From assembly GCA_963931865.1 (NCBI GenBank), contig OZ007515.1, forward strand, positions 4,144,701-4,208,700: 64,000 bases of DNA. Reading direction: 5' to 3'. The stretch's first letter is position 1. Every line of letters starts with the position of its first letter. This document shows positions 10,201 to 21,701 of the stretch, piece after piece. The translations under genes were made by a program, and so were the position numbers. Origin of the DNA: Axinella damicornis. Its lineage: Eukaryota; Porifera; Demospongiae; Axinellida; Axinellidae. The notes under the pieces were generated by a model. The model was not told where the DNA came from. It did no database searches and worked only from the letters and a program-made list of their open reading frames with translations.

Positions 10201-13200
10201 GAGCACAAGTCACAAGTGCAGTGAGGCATACCGTAGGCGCTCTAATTATGCGTCCTTTCTAACTCTGATCACTGACTGTTGCTCAGACGCAATTGTTGGG
10301 GGTATATACATGGCATATCCATTGTGACTGAAGTCATCTATGCACATAGAAATATCATGAACAATATTATTGGATGGATTTGTTCCCCAGTTAATCATCA
10401 TCTGTTTTTCTTATCTTCTTGGTCAGTAGCTTCTGCAACATGTCCTCCTACGTCAGGTTGATCGGTACTCACTGAAGGATAATCACAGAAACATCACAGC
10501 AGGCACTCTAGGAGAGTGAAGAAATAATAAACCCATAGAATTCTGCAAGTGTTCGGGATTCAGAAGGTCTGTTTCGAATCCACACTATGTGGATGTTTCA
10601 AATCCACACTGTGGATTCGAAACAGATCTTCTGAACCCTGAGTGGATCGCAGATAGTTCGGTGATCCATTCAGGATTCAGGTCGTCTGTTTCGAATCCAC
10701 AGCTCTTAGCTTCTGCAGCTTCTGAATCCTGAATGGATCGCAGATAGTTCGGTGATCCATTCAGGATTCAGGTCGTCTGTTTCGAATCCACAGCTCTTAG
10801 CTTCTGCAGCTGCTGAATCCCGAATGGATCACAGATAGTTCGGTGATCCATTCAGGATTCAGGTCGTCTGTTTCGAATCCACAGCTCTTAGCTTCTGCAG
10901 CTTCTGAATCCTGAATGGATCACAGATAGTTCGGTGATCCATTCAGGATTCAGGTCATCTGTTTCGAATCCACAGCTCTTAGCTTCTGCAGCTTCTGAAT
11001 CCTGAATGGATCACAGATAGTTCGGTGATCCATTCAGGATTCAGGTCGTCTGTTTCGAATCCACAGCTCTGCAGCTTCTGAATCCCGAATGGATCACAGA
11101 TAGTTCGGTGGATATATTTCCTACTCTCTTTGCATCCAAATTCCTGAGTGTTTACTGTCGCTACAGTAAGAGCCATCCAGCCTCTGAATATGTAAACTTA
11201 GTATATAATTATGTGATCCTGCCTATTGGACGTACCCGAGTTGGTTGGTTCATCAGTGATTAGGTGACCTGTAGGGAAGAAGAACCAGTACTTGCACAAG
11301 AAAGAGATTATAAGCCACTGATACACAGTAGGTGTTTCTTTCTTTTTTTTGGGGGGGGGGGGGGGGGGGGGGAGGAAGGAGAGAAAGAGTAGAGACGAGA
11401 GGAGGACGGAGAGAAAGAGGAGAGAGGAGAGGAATGGGAGGGTGGACAAGGGTAGGAGGGAGAGGGCAAGGAGGGAGGCAAAGGGAGACGTACCTTCTGT
11501 GAGTCTGAAGAATGTCCTAGCAAACTCAGTAGCTCCCCCTTTGCTGAACGTCAGTGTAAACGTACCATTTATGCCTGTGATTTTCATACAAGATCCTGAG
11601 ACCTAAGCTCCACATACACAGACACTGTGGTCTCCACATACACAGACACTGTGGTATACCTTGGCTCACGTATTCTCCTGTGATGTAGTTTGCTCCAAAT
11701 ATTGGTTGATGAATCTGATGATAGAGCATTGTGACAAAGAGCAGTGTAGGTATCTCAGCACTTGCAAAGAAATGCTAACCTAGCCTCATTCCCAGGCCGG
11801 AACAAGGCTAATGCTAACCTGGATCGATTTCATGTGTCTGAAGTGTAGCACAAAGTTCCTTTCTCCTTCACCCACAAACTTGATCTGGACAATAATTATA
11901 TTCCGTAGATTCCCACATTTAATACTGCTGTTAAAATTCAGGGTCAAAATGTTTGTTCACCAGAAGAAAGCTATTGATGAGCACTATCAGTTATCAATGC
12001 AAGCTGAAATGTTGTAACTAGAGTACCTGCAGTCCAACAGCCGGTTTAGGGACAGGGTTAGGGTTTGGAAAAGGGGTAGGATAAGCGGTTAGGGTAGGGG
12101 ATAGGGCTAACCACTGGGGTTTTGAGCTTGCTACATTGCCTCCGTACTGAGACACAGGCCAGTGCATGGATGTACATCTTGTGGTGCTATATACCTATGT
12201 AGTCTCATTCCCAGACCATTTGGTCTGGGAACAAGACTAATACCTGTGTTGGAAACAGGAGAATGTTGCAGAGTGTATTGTTTGGTAGTGATGGTACGTC
12301 TGGTGCAAACTTCACTGCAACACTGCCCACTTTCAGAACAGCTGGACTGTGGGAAGAGGGTACAGAAGAAACGTTTAATATAAACCTGTCTTAGTCTCGT
12401 TCCCAGACCCATTTTTCCGAGGGGGTTCTGGGAACGAGAATAAACCTGTCTAGCCTCGTTACAATTTCGGCACGACTGAAAATATAGCCTTCGTGACTCC
12501 AGTCATGGACATACCGCTCGTCCGCCATAGTTTGTGTTCGTTCCGACGTTCGGAGAGGAAGTACCTATTTAGAATTATTGCTATTCTAAATGATGCACAC
12601 CAAATGGGCGTGACTACTTAAGACAGATCGTGCTGACTCAGCACTAATGATCGAAGATGGCAATCGTGAATCCTGAGGGAACTAGGCAAGACGTTTTCAA
12701 GAACTGCAAGCCGTACTACGGCACCCCGATCCTGGAGCTCCGTGACAACGTTCCCACTTTATTCTCACTGAGCGTGAACTGTGTGTTCAAACATGAGATT
12801 GCGTTTTCTCTGGAGAGTGGTGTCCCTACTGTCCTGAAGAGCAGACTACATTTTTACAAGAAATACGAAGAATTCACGAGCCCAAGGATATATAAATGTT
12901 CAGAGTGTGGCAAGTTCTACTCAGAAGCCAAGAGATTTGATTCGCATTCTTGCTCAAAACAGTCCACGAACTAAATCAAATCAAATCAAATATATAATAA
13001 TATATATGTTTTTAACAGTCTTCACTGTGGTTATCATTTTTCATTTGACTACTTGCAACAGGTCTACTAGTCTCGCGAGCTAGCCCACTTCCGCTTAACT
13101 GTGAAGTGGGCTGGCTCACGAGACTACAGGTCTACTCAGGATTATGTAATGGGTCAGGTAAATTGAGTTGGGCGTGGCTGAGATTTGCTGGACGATGCAC

Positions 13201-16200
13201 TTTGCAGGTAGCTAGGAAGTACTTCCAGGAGCACAGCTTACATATAGAGACTCCAGTGGGGACTACCATCTCTCTAGCTATACTCTGAACCCTAGCCTCG
13301 TTCCCAGGCCATTTCTCCTACATGGCCTGGGAACGAGGCTATCTGAACCCCAGAACATTATGAATTGCAACAGTATGTTGTCCACTCAAATCTTCGTAAC
13401 TAGTTTTCGTCTTTCCTCTCCCCCCAGTTTTGTCATGTGGACAGAATGTTAGTGCGGTCTGGCACGAGACTAATGGAATGTAGCTACTTCCACACTGCAG
13501 TTACTATCCCCAAGCTGTCCCCAGGCTGTCTCAAGCTCCACTCAAGTTCTTGACCCACAAATACGCAGTCAAGAAAGCGGAGTGCGCAGGAGATGGCCTG
13601 GGGACGAGGCTATATAGCTGCCACATGTCCCACAGCAGCAAGTTAATCAAATGCCTGTCCTGTCACTCCCACCCTGCAGGAGGCATTTTTCCCGCAGGGG
13701 TACCCAGACAGTGTCAGTGATGACTACCTTGCCTACCAGATGTGGGATACCATACAGGTTGGTTAAGATACCATACTGTATAGGTTGGTGAGGTGTTTGT
13801 TAAGCTCCTCTGTGGGTACATAGCTATACTTTGTAATATCTATGCCTGCTGGTATATTACAATTCCAAGCGCCATACTGATATAGCAACTCTATAGCTGG
13901 ATGAATTACAGACTGCTGTTTGGCAGTGCATACATTATGAGGATCATCCTGGGACCGAGACTACCTGGGTGTAATATACAAACACCATGAGTTCAAATAA
14001 CAGAGTATCAGTGAGTCCTTCCAATGTGCAAAGCACAAGTATTCAATAGTTGTACAGTTGTGGTTAACAACACTACTCAATTCCCTCTCCTTCTGCGTCC
14101 ATGCTCAGGCTTTCTGCTCGTCCATCACCGGTACTCTTGCCACCATGGCCATCCTCAAGGGCGTGGGGGTGGGAGATAGTAGTGCCACACCACTGGCAGC
14201 CACCATCACATGGATGCTGAAAGGTTAGTCTGCTCGTGTTCTGTGTGTCATGGCAGCCGTGTAGTATTGCTAGACAGAACTGACCCAGGCCTCCCCTAGC
14301 CTCGTTCCCAGGCCGTTTCTTTCTAAACGGCCTGGAAACGAGGCTAGGCCTCCCCTGGCTCCACTCTTACAGTTCTTGATTGTATAGGTTGTGATCTAAT
14401 CAGCAGCTGAATACTTGTAATGAAGGAGGGCTGCCATCTTCAATTTGTGTATTTTCCATGTTTAAGTACAAAACCAAAACAAAATTACTTGGTTGCTACA
14501 TTTGTGCAGCTATCCTCCAAGAATGTATAGTTAGTTCCACGTGGTTAGTTCAACTTATAGTTGCAGTGTGGGTGGAGCTACAGTGACTGTGGGTGGAGCT
14601 ACAGTGACTGTGGGTGGAGCTACAGTGACTGTGGGTGGAGCTACAGTGACTGTGGGTGGAGCTACAGTGACTGTGGGTGGAGCTACAGTGACTGTGGGTG
14701 GAGCTACAGTGACTGTGGGTGGAGCTACAGTGACTGTGGGTGGAGCTACAGTGACTGTGGGTGGAGCTACAGTGACTGTGGGTGGAGCTACAGTGACTGT
14801 GGGTGGAGCTAAGTTCACTCAAGTATCAGCTCCCAACTGCAAATTGTTATAGTGGGAGTATACCTTTACAACGGTGTTCACAGTGTGTGAGTCCACCTAC
14901 GTTTTAGCAAACTTACAACCTCGATACTAATTCTTTTAATGCAGCGCTGAAACATAATTCACTGGGAGCTGATTCTTGAGTAGCCATATTGGGTGGTTGG
15001 TGGCCAAGCGGATCAAATTGTTATAGCGGGAATATACTTTACAACGGTGTTCACAATGTGTTATTTTCCACCTACGTTTTAGCTTGGTTTACAACCTCGA
15101 TACTATTCTTTTATTGCAGTGCTGAAAACATAATTCAGATTCTTGACTAACCATATTAGGTGGCTGGTGGCCAAGCGGATAAAATCCTCCACTGATAATC
15201 GCAAGGTTGCTGGTTCGAATCCCACCACGCTATAGGAGATTTTCTTTCTCTCCTAGGAGTCTACTCAACTCAGTTTACCCTTAAAATGGATAAATTCTTT
15301 CAGGCGTTTTCACCTGAAATAGTTCACACTGGAGGGGATGTGAAGCCGTTGGTCCCGGGGTACTGGCTAGTATTAGCATTCAGTTGCTAGTTCCGGTTAC
15401 TTCTTTAGCCACTCTATAAAATTATGGTGGTTTCTCGTATATAGAGAGGGGAAAAAAAAACCTTCACTAGCCTCTCACAATGTTCTACAACCACTGCATG
15501 CATTAGCATGGGAAGGGTAGGATATAGCGTCGTTCCCAGGCACTCGGTACACCTAGGAACGAGGCTAGCAAGCATAGTAACCATGCAAATGTGTTGGAAT
15601 CTGTGTAATCTCATTTTTCTGTGTTGTTCTGCAGACGGGACTGGAATGCTTGGGAAGATCTTGTTTGCGTGGCTGCAGGGGTGAGAAATTCGAACATGAT
15701 TTTATTGCAGTGCATGACCACTGATCTCTGGGTGTCTTCTCTGCAGCACTGACTTGGACTGTAATGCTAAGAGGTGGAGGTGAGAGAGCAAGAAGCTGCT
15801 CCTGCAATCGGTGGTTGTTTGTGTTAACCAACGCTATGGCAAAATAAGACTGCATGATGCATCAGCTATAACACGGTAATCTCATTGCCAGTAATCTCAG
15901 TGCCAGCCCCCCCCCCCCCCTCCCCCCGAGAGGATATGCACTGCCTACCTTGCTACACACACCTTGCAGTTCTAGTATTGAACACTAGCCTCGTTCCCAA
16001 GCCCCGCCCAGCTTTTCATTGCTTGCAGTTCTGTACTGAAAGTTGGGCGGGGCCTCCTGCCTGGGAACAAGGCTATGGAATACTAGTTTTAGAGATATCC
16101 ACTTGAACTTCTAAAGTTTTTGGGATAATTCTTTTATACTGGAATTAAGATTTTGAATCTAGCTACTTGCAACCTACAGACATATCTACCTACCTCAGTA

Positions 16201-17354
16201 CTCTACTGGACATCCTTTTCTATTGCCTCTGCAGGCTGGGAGCTGACATCATGAATGACATGGGCACTTTCCTGGACTTACTGGCACCCCTCTTCCCGCA
16301 GTTCTTTCTCCTGATTGTCTGCGGAGCCAGTGTCTCAAAGGTGCACCTCTAGACCCACACACATCCATGACACTAGACCTGGGTCCCAACCCCCCCTCCC
16401 GGTTTTGAGGAGGGAGCGCTTATGCTCAAATGTTTGCAAACTGGAAATTTTAGGCCATGTATACGTACCTTCCAACATAAGCAGAGTTTGTAAGATCTCC
16501 TATCAGAGACAGTATTCCTCGGATGACCAACATTTTGATATTAAGCATGTAGCGAGAACCTGACACTCAACTGAAGAGAGCAGTTTTTTTTTCTGTACCT
16601 ATTGCACTCAAGACCAGTAGACTTGCATGTGGCAAGGAGGTGACATTGTCTATCCCGTGCTTCTCTCACAGTCCATTGTGGGGATAGCTGGTGGAGCCAC
16701 GAGGGCTGCTCTAGTGCAGCACCAAGCACGGAGGGACAACATGGCTGATGTGGCAGCGAAAGACAGCAGTCAGGTGTATATGCAGACAACAGACAGTGAT
16801 ATATAGATACATAGTATGACATACAGTAGGTGTTCCAAGGTACTTTCTTCTCATGCAAAGAATTGCTACAATTCCACCTACAATTGCACAAACTCACGCA
16901 CTGTAGGCGTTGCTGAGTAATCTAAGATGTTTACATCGTAGATAAATTTTGCCCATTTGCAGGAAACTCTTGTGAATCTGATAGCTCTCTTGGTCAATCT
17001 GGTGTTGACTCCTGCAGTGGCTGGACACCCCCAGTGAGCTGAAAGACTTGAATCTGAGGACCCCGTGCCCTGTTAATTATGTCCATGGCACACGCACACA
17101 CACACACGCACACACACACACACACACACACACCATCACAGATTGATCTGGTTTCTCTTCTTCCTCTTCACCTTCTTTCATCTCTTTGCCAACCACCGTG
17201 CCGTTTCTGTGGTCAAGATGGAGACCTTCAACCAGAACAGACTGCACATTGTCATGGATGACTTCCTGTCATCAGGGAAAGTACCCAGTCCTGCCTCTGC
17301 CAACGCCAGAGAGCCCATCCTGAGAAGTATGTTGGTGTGTGTGTGTGTGGGTGT

Positions 17355-17412
<58 letters not shown>

Positions 17413-20400
17413 TGGTGGATAGGCTATGGGCATGAATGTACAAGGCTATGACTACAGTTGTGTTTAACTACATTATAGATAGGCAAAACAGCTATGTCAA
17501 ATTGGTTTAGGCATCTCCGAGAGAATATTTGAAGGGTATTAATTTTAGTGGTAAAACAACATTCGTGTGGGATAGCTAGGCCTCTGCTGTGAGCAGTGTA
17601 CTAGAGAGTTTCCTCACTCCCAAGCAGACATTTGATTTTTGCTGCACCTGGGCGGACGTTCCCAGGCTCTCCCACGCGCTCTCCCCACTTTTTCCGTACT
17701 GTAAGCGACGAAAAGCTGGGCGATGGACTGGGAAGGAGGCTAGGGCGGAATGTAATAATAACTGAGTGGATAGGGAGACGTGAACATGCACCATGTGTGA
17801 CTACGATGCTGCTTACTCATGCCACTTGCAGGATCAACAAGACCAATCTCCTACTCACTGGGATCACCTTTATCGAATGTTCTTACCAGGTACCCGCGTA
17901 GTGAACATTTCCTCATTGGACAGATAAATGACGTGTGTACTCACGATGTATACTCTGACCTTGTGCTCAGTGTCGGTGACTATGAGACAGCTGTCCGTAA
18001 CTACTGTCAGAAAGGTCAAAAGTACGTCATGAGGTTTCAAAGATCCAAAGGGAAAGGTTTGTTATGGGACTGTCTTTATGTGGTACATAGTTGTGCTTTC
18101 ATGCACCTGCCACTGTATGCATTCTACGAAGAAAAAATTAATATTTTCTCGCAGAATTAAAAGCAATGGATTGTCAATGCATCCTTCAAAAAGAAAGGAT
18201 ATGTCATTACCCCATCCTTGCTGTCTGAAACGACTATGAGATGGTTCCGAGATACCCAAATGTAATTAGCGTGTAATTAATTAAGTGGGTGGGACATCCT
18301 AGGTTTGCAACTAATGTGGAGCTCACTCAGGCTCACCCCAGTATACAAGGTTCACATACTATGTAGCCCAAGAGATGTACCAGACCATATGATGCTGCGG
18401 AGATCAGCTGCACAAGCACCAGGGCACATTACAATGTGTGCATTTATCGTACGAGTCGGTTACAAGGATTTTTTGATGTCAAACTGTGCATATAGTAAGG
18501 ACATTCAATGCACAATCGTATTTTATCGAGACCTACCTTGCCGATAGTGGTGACAGAGACCACAGTAAAAGCCCAGGGAGGTCTACGATGAGAGATAGAA
18601 ACAATGTAAGTCGAAAGTGGAAGTCGTCAAGGTCAAACTGTCCCCCTTTCAGCATGTACAACTTCACTGAAAGCACCTACTATCGCTGTTCAGCTCTCTC
18701 TGGCACTACAACAGGTACATGTACTTTGCTTTGAAGACGTTTGACGTCGAAAATTAGTGGCCATCATGAACGTGTCTTCACTAGGGCATGACAGCAGCTA
18801 AGATATGGCCACTTAAGGTAGGAAGCACGGCATCGGCGAAATCGCGCAATTTTGCTCATGAATAATTAATGAGATGACATCACTCGCATACGGTTATTTA
18901 GAGTTATTCATCTGTTTACGTTTTCCCATGGCGGCAACCGGAATAAACAAGGGGGGCTTCTCTCTTTGATGCGGCTAGCGGCCCTTTCGAGTTTCAAATC
19001 GGTACTCTGATGTGGCCGTGCGGTACTTTGAAGATTTGTTTGAACACACTTTTTTTTATTTTTTTTTATTTTTTAAGTAAAGAGCTATTCTGGCTTATTG
19101 AATGTAGCGATGGGCTATCTGAGTGTGAATAGCTAGGTGGAGTGAGCAGGAATGTTTGTGGGTCTGCTGAAGTGGCCGAAGAACAGCCTGGAAAGTGAAC
19201 AGCATCCGACAGCTCCCTGGCCAAGGTACTCTAGAGAGTTGACCTTTCGGCATTACAGGCCCCGCCCATTTTAGTGTTAGGGCGAATTTGGCTGGTTTGG
19301 TAGCTGGACTGGGCTGGTGAGAGGGAGTAGATGTGTGGCCAAAACTCTGTAACCGAGAGGTGAACGGGGAAAAGCATCCCTAGTTTTGCAGGGGGTAGGT
19401 TGACCTTTTGAAGGGTGCCCTTGGCTTGAGTCGGTTTTAGGTGGTGTGCGTGGAATTTTTTTTGAAAGCCTAGGGTAGCCAAACCTCAGTTTTTGAGGGT
19501 GGCAGTGAGTTTTGGGCTGTAGCCTGCAAGTGAGGAGAGCAGGTGGTAAATCCATCCGTAGTTTTTGGGCCTGTTTTGTGTGTGTATTGATGATGGGGTC
19601 AGAGTGTGGGTGGGGCCTTGGAGAGGGTCCAAATTTTCAGTTTCGTAGAGGGCCTTAAAATTGAGTTTTAGGGCATTTTCAAGCAGAGGGAGCAGTTTGA
19701 TGCAAAGTATTGCTGAAACTTGTGTACGCTTTGATGCTGCCCATTTATTCATCAACTTGGTTTCGGAGATCGCGGTACCCATGTTTACTACCTTAATTAT
19801 AGTATTGCCTGATATCAGAGAATACGTCGATGAGGTCGGAAACAGAGGCAGGTTCTAAATATCCTCAGTTGGGACGGATACAGTTGTGGTTGATCGTGAT
19901 GATGGAGAAATTTATATCATCCCAGCTAGGTCTCCTCCTGCAGATAGTGATCACAAAGTAGTCATTTCTTGGTAATCAGTGATGGTACAGTAGGTAATAT
20001 TCTGCTGTGACAGTATGTCTGGATGAACTAGCTTTGCAGATTTTAGGGTGCAATATACTTGAACCCTGAGACCTGATTTTCTACGTTTGTCCTCTCCTCT
20101 ATGCACACACAGTCTGCATAGCTTTGCACAGAGACTGCAGCGTTGCTGATCAGCTGAGAGCAGCACTAGTGGTCGAGATCCTCAACTATGTGACCAAGCA
20201 CAATGATTTTGCACCGGTATGTATAGCTCACTGACCCACACCTTGAACACATAGTTCATCAGCTATCATGTTGCTTCCAGGTCTTAGCTGGACTGGATAT
20301 GCTGTCTGTGGCAGCTGTGACCCTGAATGTGAGTTCTAAACAGTAATGCAAATGTAGACACTAGTTCTCCTCACATTGGTTCCGTTAGATCCCTGTTTCT

Positions 20401-20984
20401 TTCCTTTCTGCAGAGTCCGCTTCAGTCTTCCCGTTCAGAGTTGCTTAGGGGGTTGACAGGTATTGTGAGTGTCAACTGAAATATAGCTATACCGGTATAT
20501 GGTGCAATAGCTCAAGCCGTGTCTACTGTATCTGACAGGTCATGCCATTCTTTAATTGTGTTCCTGCCCCCCTCTCCCCCCTTTCCTCCACCTCCTCCCT
20601 CTCCTCTCCCTCCCTCTCCTCTCCCTCCCTCCTCCCCCTCCTCCCCCCCCCCCCCCCCCCCCCCTCCCTCTCCTCCTCCCTTTCCCTCTCTCCTCCCCCT
20701 CCCTTCCCCTCTCCCTCCCCCTCTCTCCCTCCCCCTCTCTCCCTCCCCCTCCCCCCTCCCCCCCTCCCTCCTCCCCCCTCTCCCTCCTCCCCCTCCTCCT
20801 CCTTTCCCTGTTTGCAGCCCCACGTGATGATGGAGCTCTGCTACTCATGTTCGCGCAATCTGTTGTGGAGAAACACTTCACTTCAATTGTATCAGCACTT
20901 CAGGCGATGGGCTGGGTGACCTCCCACCACCTACTGGGTGTGGAGGAGTGGAGGTATCACTGGGTTTCTAGGAGCAGCGACTGA
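7290..20984 (+). CDS. RUSF1: RUS family member 1 (DUF647), 14 exons, 499 aa
   Basis: Exons: 7290-7463, 13680-13757, 14109-14223, 15635-15680, 15747-15779, 16235-16340, 16672-16773, 16963-17033, 17142-17326, 17832-18056, 20113-20216, 20281-20328, 20414-20459, 20818-20984. Together they total 1500 nt with every phase matching. The protein matches the human RUSF1 pattern from end to end. The N-terminus has a PCAEEQYG motif, then FFPQGYPDSVSDDYLAYQ, GGATRAALVQHQARRDNMADV, the NHRAV...MET segment, and an acidic-aromatic C-terminal EEWRYHW. The hydrophobic stretches in exons 6 and 9 are likely membrane segments. Plant relatives (RUS1/RUS2) act in UV-B sensing and auxin transport; the animal function is poorly known. 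Intron 1 is 6.2 kb and repeat-filled. The last intron holds a very long pyrimidine tract. Confidence 0.93.
7560..8741. mobile_element. Nested inverted-repeat element in RUSF1 intron 1
   Basis: The outer inverted repeats share GGTTACGGGATCCC (7565-7578 and 8725-8738). Inner repeats share CTTAAGGTGGCGGGCAAG (about 7829-7846 and 8568-8585). This is best explained as one MITE inserted in another, or as a two-layer foldback. No transposase is visible inside. Confidence 0.55.
8937..9043. repeat. Short inverted repeat (GTCCGGCAGGAAGT arms)
   Basis: The arms GTCCGGCAGGAAGT and ACTTCCTGCCGGAC lie about 80 bp apart in RUSF1 intron 1. They have the form of a small MITE. Confidence 0.55.
9275..9620. mobile_element. 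Decayed copy of the GGCGGATC/GCAAAGCACGAAGG element
   Basis: It carries a C homopolymer of about 30 bp and the stretch GCAAAGCACGAAGGTGCCAC, both also present in the better preserved copy at 39700-40205. The ends are not clear here. Confidence 0.45.
10555..11115. repeat. 91-bp tandem repeat, each unit a hairpin
   Basis: The marker CAGATAGTTCGG recurs at about 10650, 10741, 10832, 10923, 11014 and 11098, a 91-bp period with a shortened last unit. In each unit a 20-bp arm (beginning CTGAATCCTGAATGG) is followed by a 10-bp loop and its near-perfect complement. The array lies in RUSF1 intron 1. Confidence 0.85.
11341..11490. repeat. Poly-G run and purine tract
   Basis: About 21 consecutive G are followed by about 110 bp of almost pure A/G. 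ORFs read across it on either strand are low-complexity artefacts. Confidence 0.8.
12050..12112. repeat. Degenerate interstitial TTAGGG-like tract
   Basis: Several GGTTAGGG or near-variant hexamers occur in about 60 bp, interspersed with GGGGTAGG. It resembles a decayed interstitial telomeric repeat and could be a scar of break repair. Confidence 0.35.
12200..12239. repeat. TAG(C/T)CTCG palindrome
   Basis: Arms TAGTCTCATTCCCAGACCA pair across the centre with TGGTCTGGGAACAAGACTA. It is in RUSF1 intron 1. Confidence 0.8.
12392..12440. repeat. TAG(C/T)CTCG palindrome
   Basis: Arms TAGTCTCGTTCCCAGA and TCTGGGAACGAGAATA surround a short spacer. It is in RUSF1 intron 1. Confidence 0.75.
12657..12974 (+). 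CDS. Possible single-exon small protein with a CxxC zinc-knuckle-like end (105 aa)
   Basis: An uninterrupted ATG-to-TAA frame encodes 105 aa inside RUSF1 intron 1. The C-terminus has YKCSECGKFYSEAKRFDSHSC, recalling half of a C2H2 finger, but the final His is followed by Cys after one residue, so it is not standard. The rest matches nothing I recognise. Amino-acid composition is normal and non-repetitive, unlike the repeat-derived ORFs nearby. Immediately after the stop come several ATCAA repeats and an AT-rich tail, which could be the end of a retrocopy. It may be a small nested gene, a retrocopy or a chance ORF. I could not identify a promoter. Confidence 0.35.
   Translation: MAIVNPEGTRQDVFKNCKPYYGTPILELRDNVPTLFSLSVNCVFKHEIAFSLESGVPTVLKSRLHFYKKYEEFTSPRIYKCSECGKFYSEAKRFDSHSCSKQSTN
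13068..13126. repeat. TAG(C/T)CTCG palindrome
   Basis: Arms TAGTCTCGCGAGCTAGCCCA and a near complement ending CACGAGACTA, in RUSF1 intron 1. Confidence 0.75.
13293..13341. repeat. TAG(C/T)CTCG palindrome
   Basis: Perfect arms TAGCCTCGTTCCCAGGCCAT and its complement, with an 8-10 bp loop. It is in RUSF1 intron 1, 340 bp before exon 2. Confidence 0.85.
14297..14346. repeat. TAG(C/T)CTCG palindrome
   Basis: Arms TAGCCTCGTTCCCAGGCCGT with one mismatch in the complement (GGAAACGAGGCTA). It is in RUSF1 intron 3. Confidence 0.85.
14566..14812. repeat. 21-bp minisatellite, about 12 copies
   Basis: The unit GTGGGTGGAGCTACAGTGACT is repeated nearly perfectly in RUSF1 intron 3. Because 21 is a multiple of 3, all frames without stops stay open. 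ORFs of 80-100 aa here on both strands are artefacts. Confidence 0.95.
14838..15183. repeat. Tandem duplication of about 172 bp
   Basis: Two diverged units start near 14838 and 15014. Both contain ACAACGGTGTTCACA, CCACCTACGTTTTAGC and TGGTGGCCAAGCGGAT. The unit boundary falls inside the tRNA-like segment, which is complete only after the second unit. Confidence 0.7.
15160..15233 (+). repeat. tRNA-like segment (possible SINE)
   Basis: TGGCCAAGCGGAT resembles an A box, and GGTTCGAATCC is a perfect B box, with a matched T stem. The anticodon arm is not convincing. It is probably a tRNA-derived SINE head or tRNA pseudogene within RUSF1 intron 3. Confidence 0.45.
15986..16075. repeat. TAG(C/T)CTCG palindrome, long form
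   Basis: TAGCCTCGTTCCCAAGCCCC and CTGGGAACAAGGCTA close a 90-bp element. It has the inner block GCCCAGCTTTTCATTGCTTG, which marks a long subfamily also seen at 29080, 55321 and 57697. Confidence 0.8.
17081..17135. repeat. (CA)n abutting RUSF1 exon 9 acceptor
   Basis: A CA-repeat of about 40 bp ends six bases before the splice acceptor of RUSF1 exon 9 at 17141. Confidence 0.9.
17332..17405. repeat. (GT)n abutting RUSF1 exon 9 donor
   Basis: A GT-repeat of about 70 bp begins within 10 bases of the exon 9 donor. With the CA tract upstream, exon 9 is bracketed by complementary repeats. Confidence 0.9.
20567..20812. repeat. 245-nt pyrimidine tract before RUSF1 exon 14
   Basis: Almost pure C/T, including about 23 consecutive C, ends at the tttgcag acceptor of the last RUSF1 exon. 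The tract far exceeds a normal polypyrimidine tract. Long ORFs on both strands here are artefacts. Confidence 0.9.
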
Positions 20985-21701
20985 GAAATTAACAATGTTA
21001 CACAGTGTAACGATGAAGCATATACTATAGCATGGCTTCAGTATATGTTATGGATAGCTCTTAATAATTTGAAATCAATGATACCATTGTATGTTACACG
21101 CCAATGGAATGGGAGCTCAAACTTCTGTACTTCCCCTCGAAAATTATATAGGCCAAGGGAAAGAGAGATAGACATCACAAGCTTCCACGATCGATCCTCC
21201 CAAAATACTATTTCTAGATGAAACGTGCACTAATTATGTGCCTTGAATGTTAGATTTCTTAGCATTGTGTACGAGTCTTTGTAGATACACAACTGTACCC
21301 ATTGTTCAGACCACGTGATTTAGCCTTATCAGGAAATTATTGTAGCATATTCATGGTCATTATTGTGTTGTGGTGTACAATCATAATAGAGTGACCTACT
21401 AGGTATGTATTATAATGGTGGGTGTGTCAGAGAGTTGTGCATGTGCCTTGATCAACTGTAGCTGTTCAGCTCCTACTAGCAAGCTGCCTAGCGTTGGTGA
21501 GCTGGATTACTGTAAGTGTGCCGTATAGTGCATCAGTGTAGTGGCATTTCTGTGGCTATTCAATTCACCAGACTCCACAGTGTTGGTGAGCTCAGTGCAT
21601 GGGTGTGCCTGAGTGTTTAGTGTAGGCACTGCCATTGTATAGCCATTTTGTTTGTTGGCTGGTTCCTTACGGTGTGAGTTGTCTGAAGGAGAGAGTAGAC
21701 A
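20985..21701. other. RUSF1-GTPase B intergenic region
   Basis: I see no gene, clear promoter motif or known repeat here. It must hold the RUSF1 3' UTR and the GTPase B promoter. Confidence 0.6.

Noticed and set aside
14541..14852. Four long ORFs of 80-100 aa on both strands
   Set aside because: The 21-bp repeat is a multiple of three, so all stop-free frames stay open. Repeat-derived.
18057..18260. Extra RUSF1 exon at 18150 (tctcgcag acceptor)
   Set aside because: The frame hits a stop soon after. Joining exon 10 directly to 20113 gives a matching phase and the family sequence.
20512..20984. Pro/Ser/Leu and Arg/Gly/Glu ORFs of 100-140 aa
   Set aside because: They follow the pyrimidine tract in both directions. 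Only the last 167 nt is RUSF1 exon 14.
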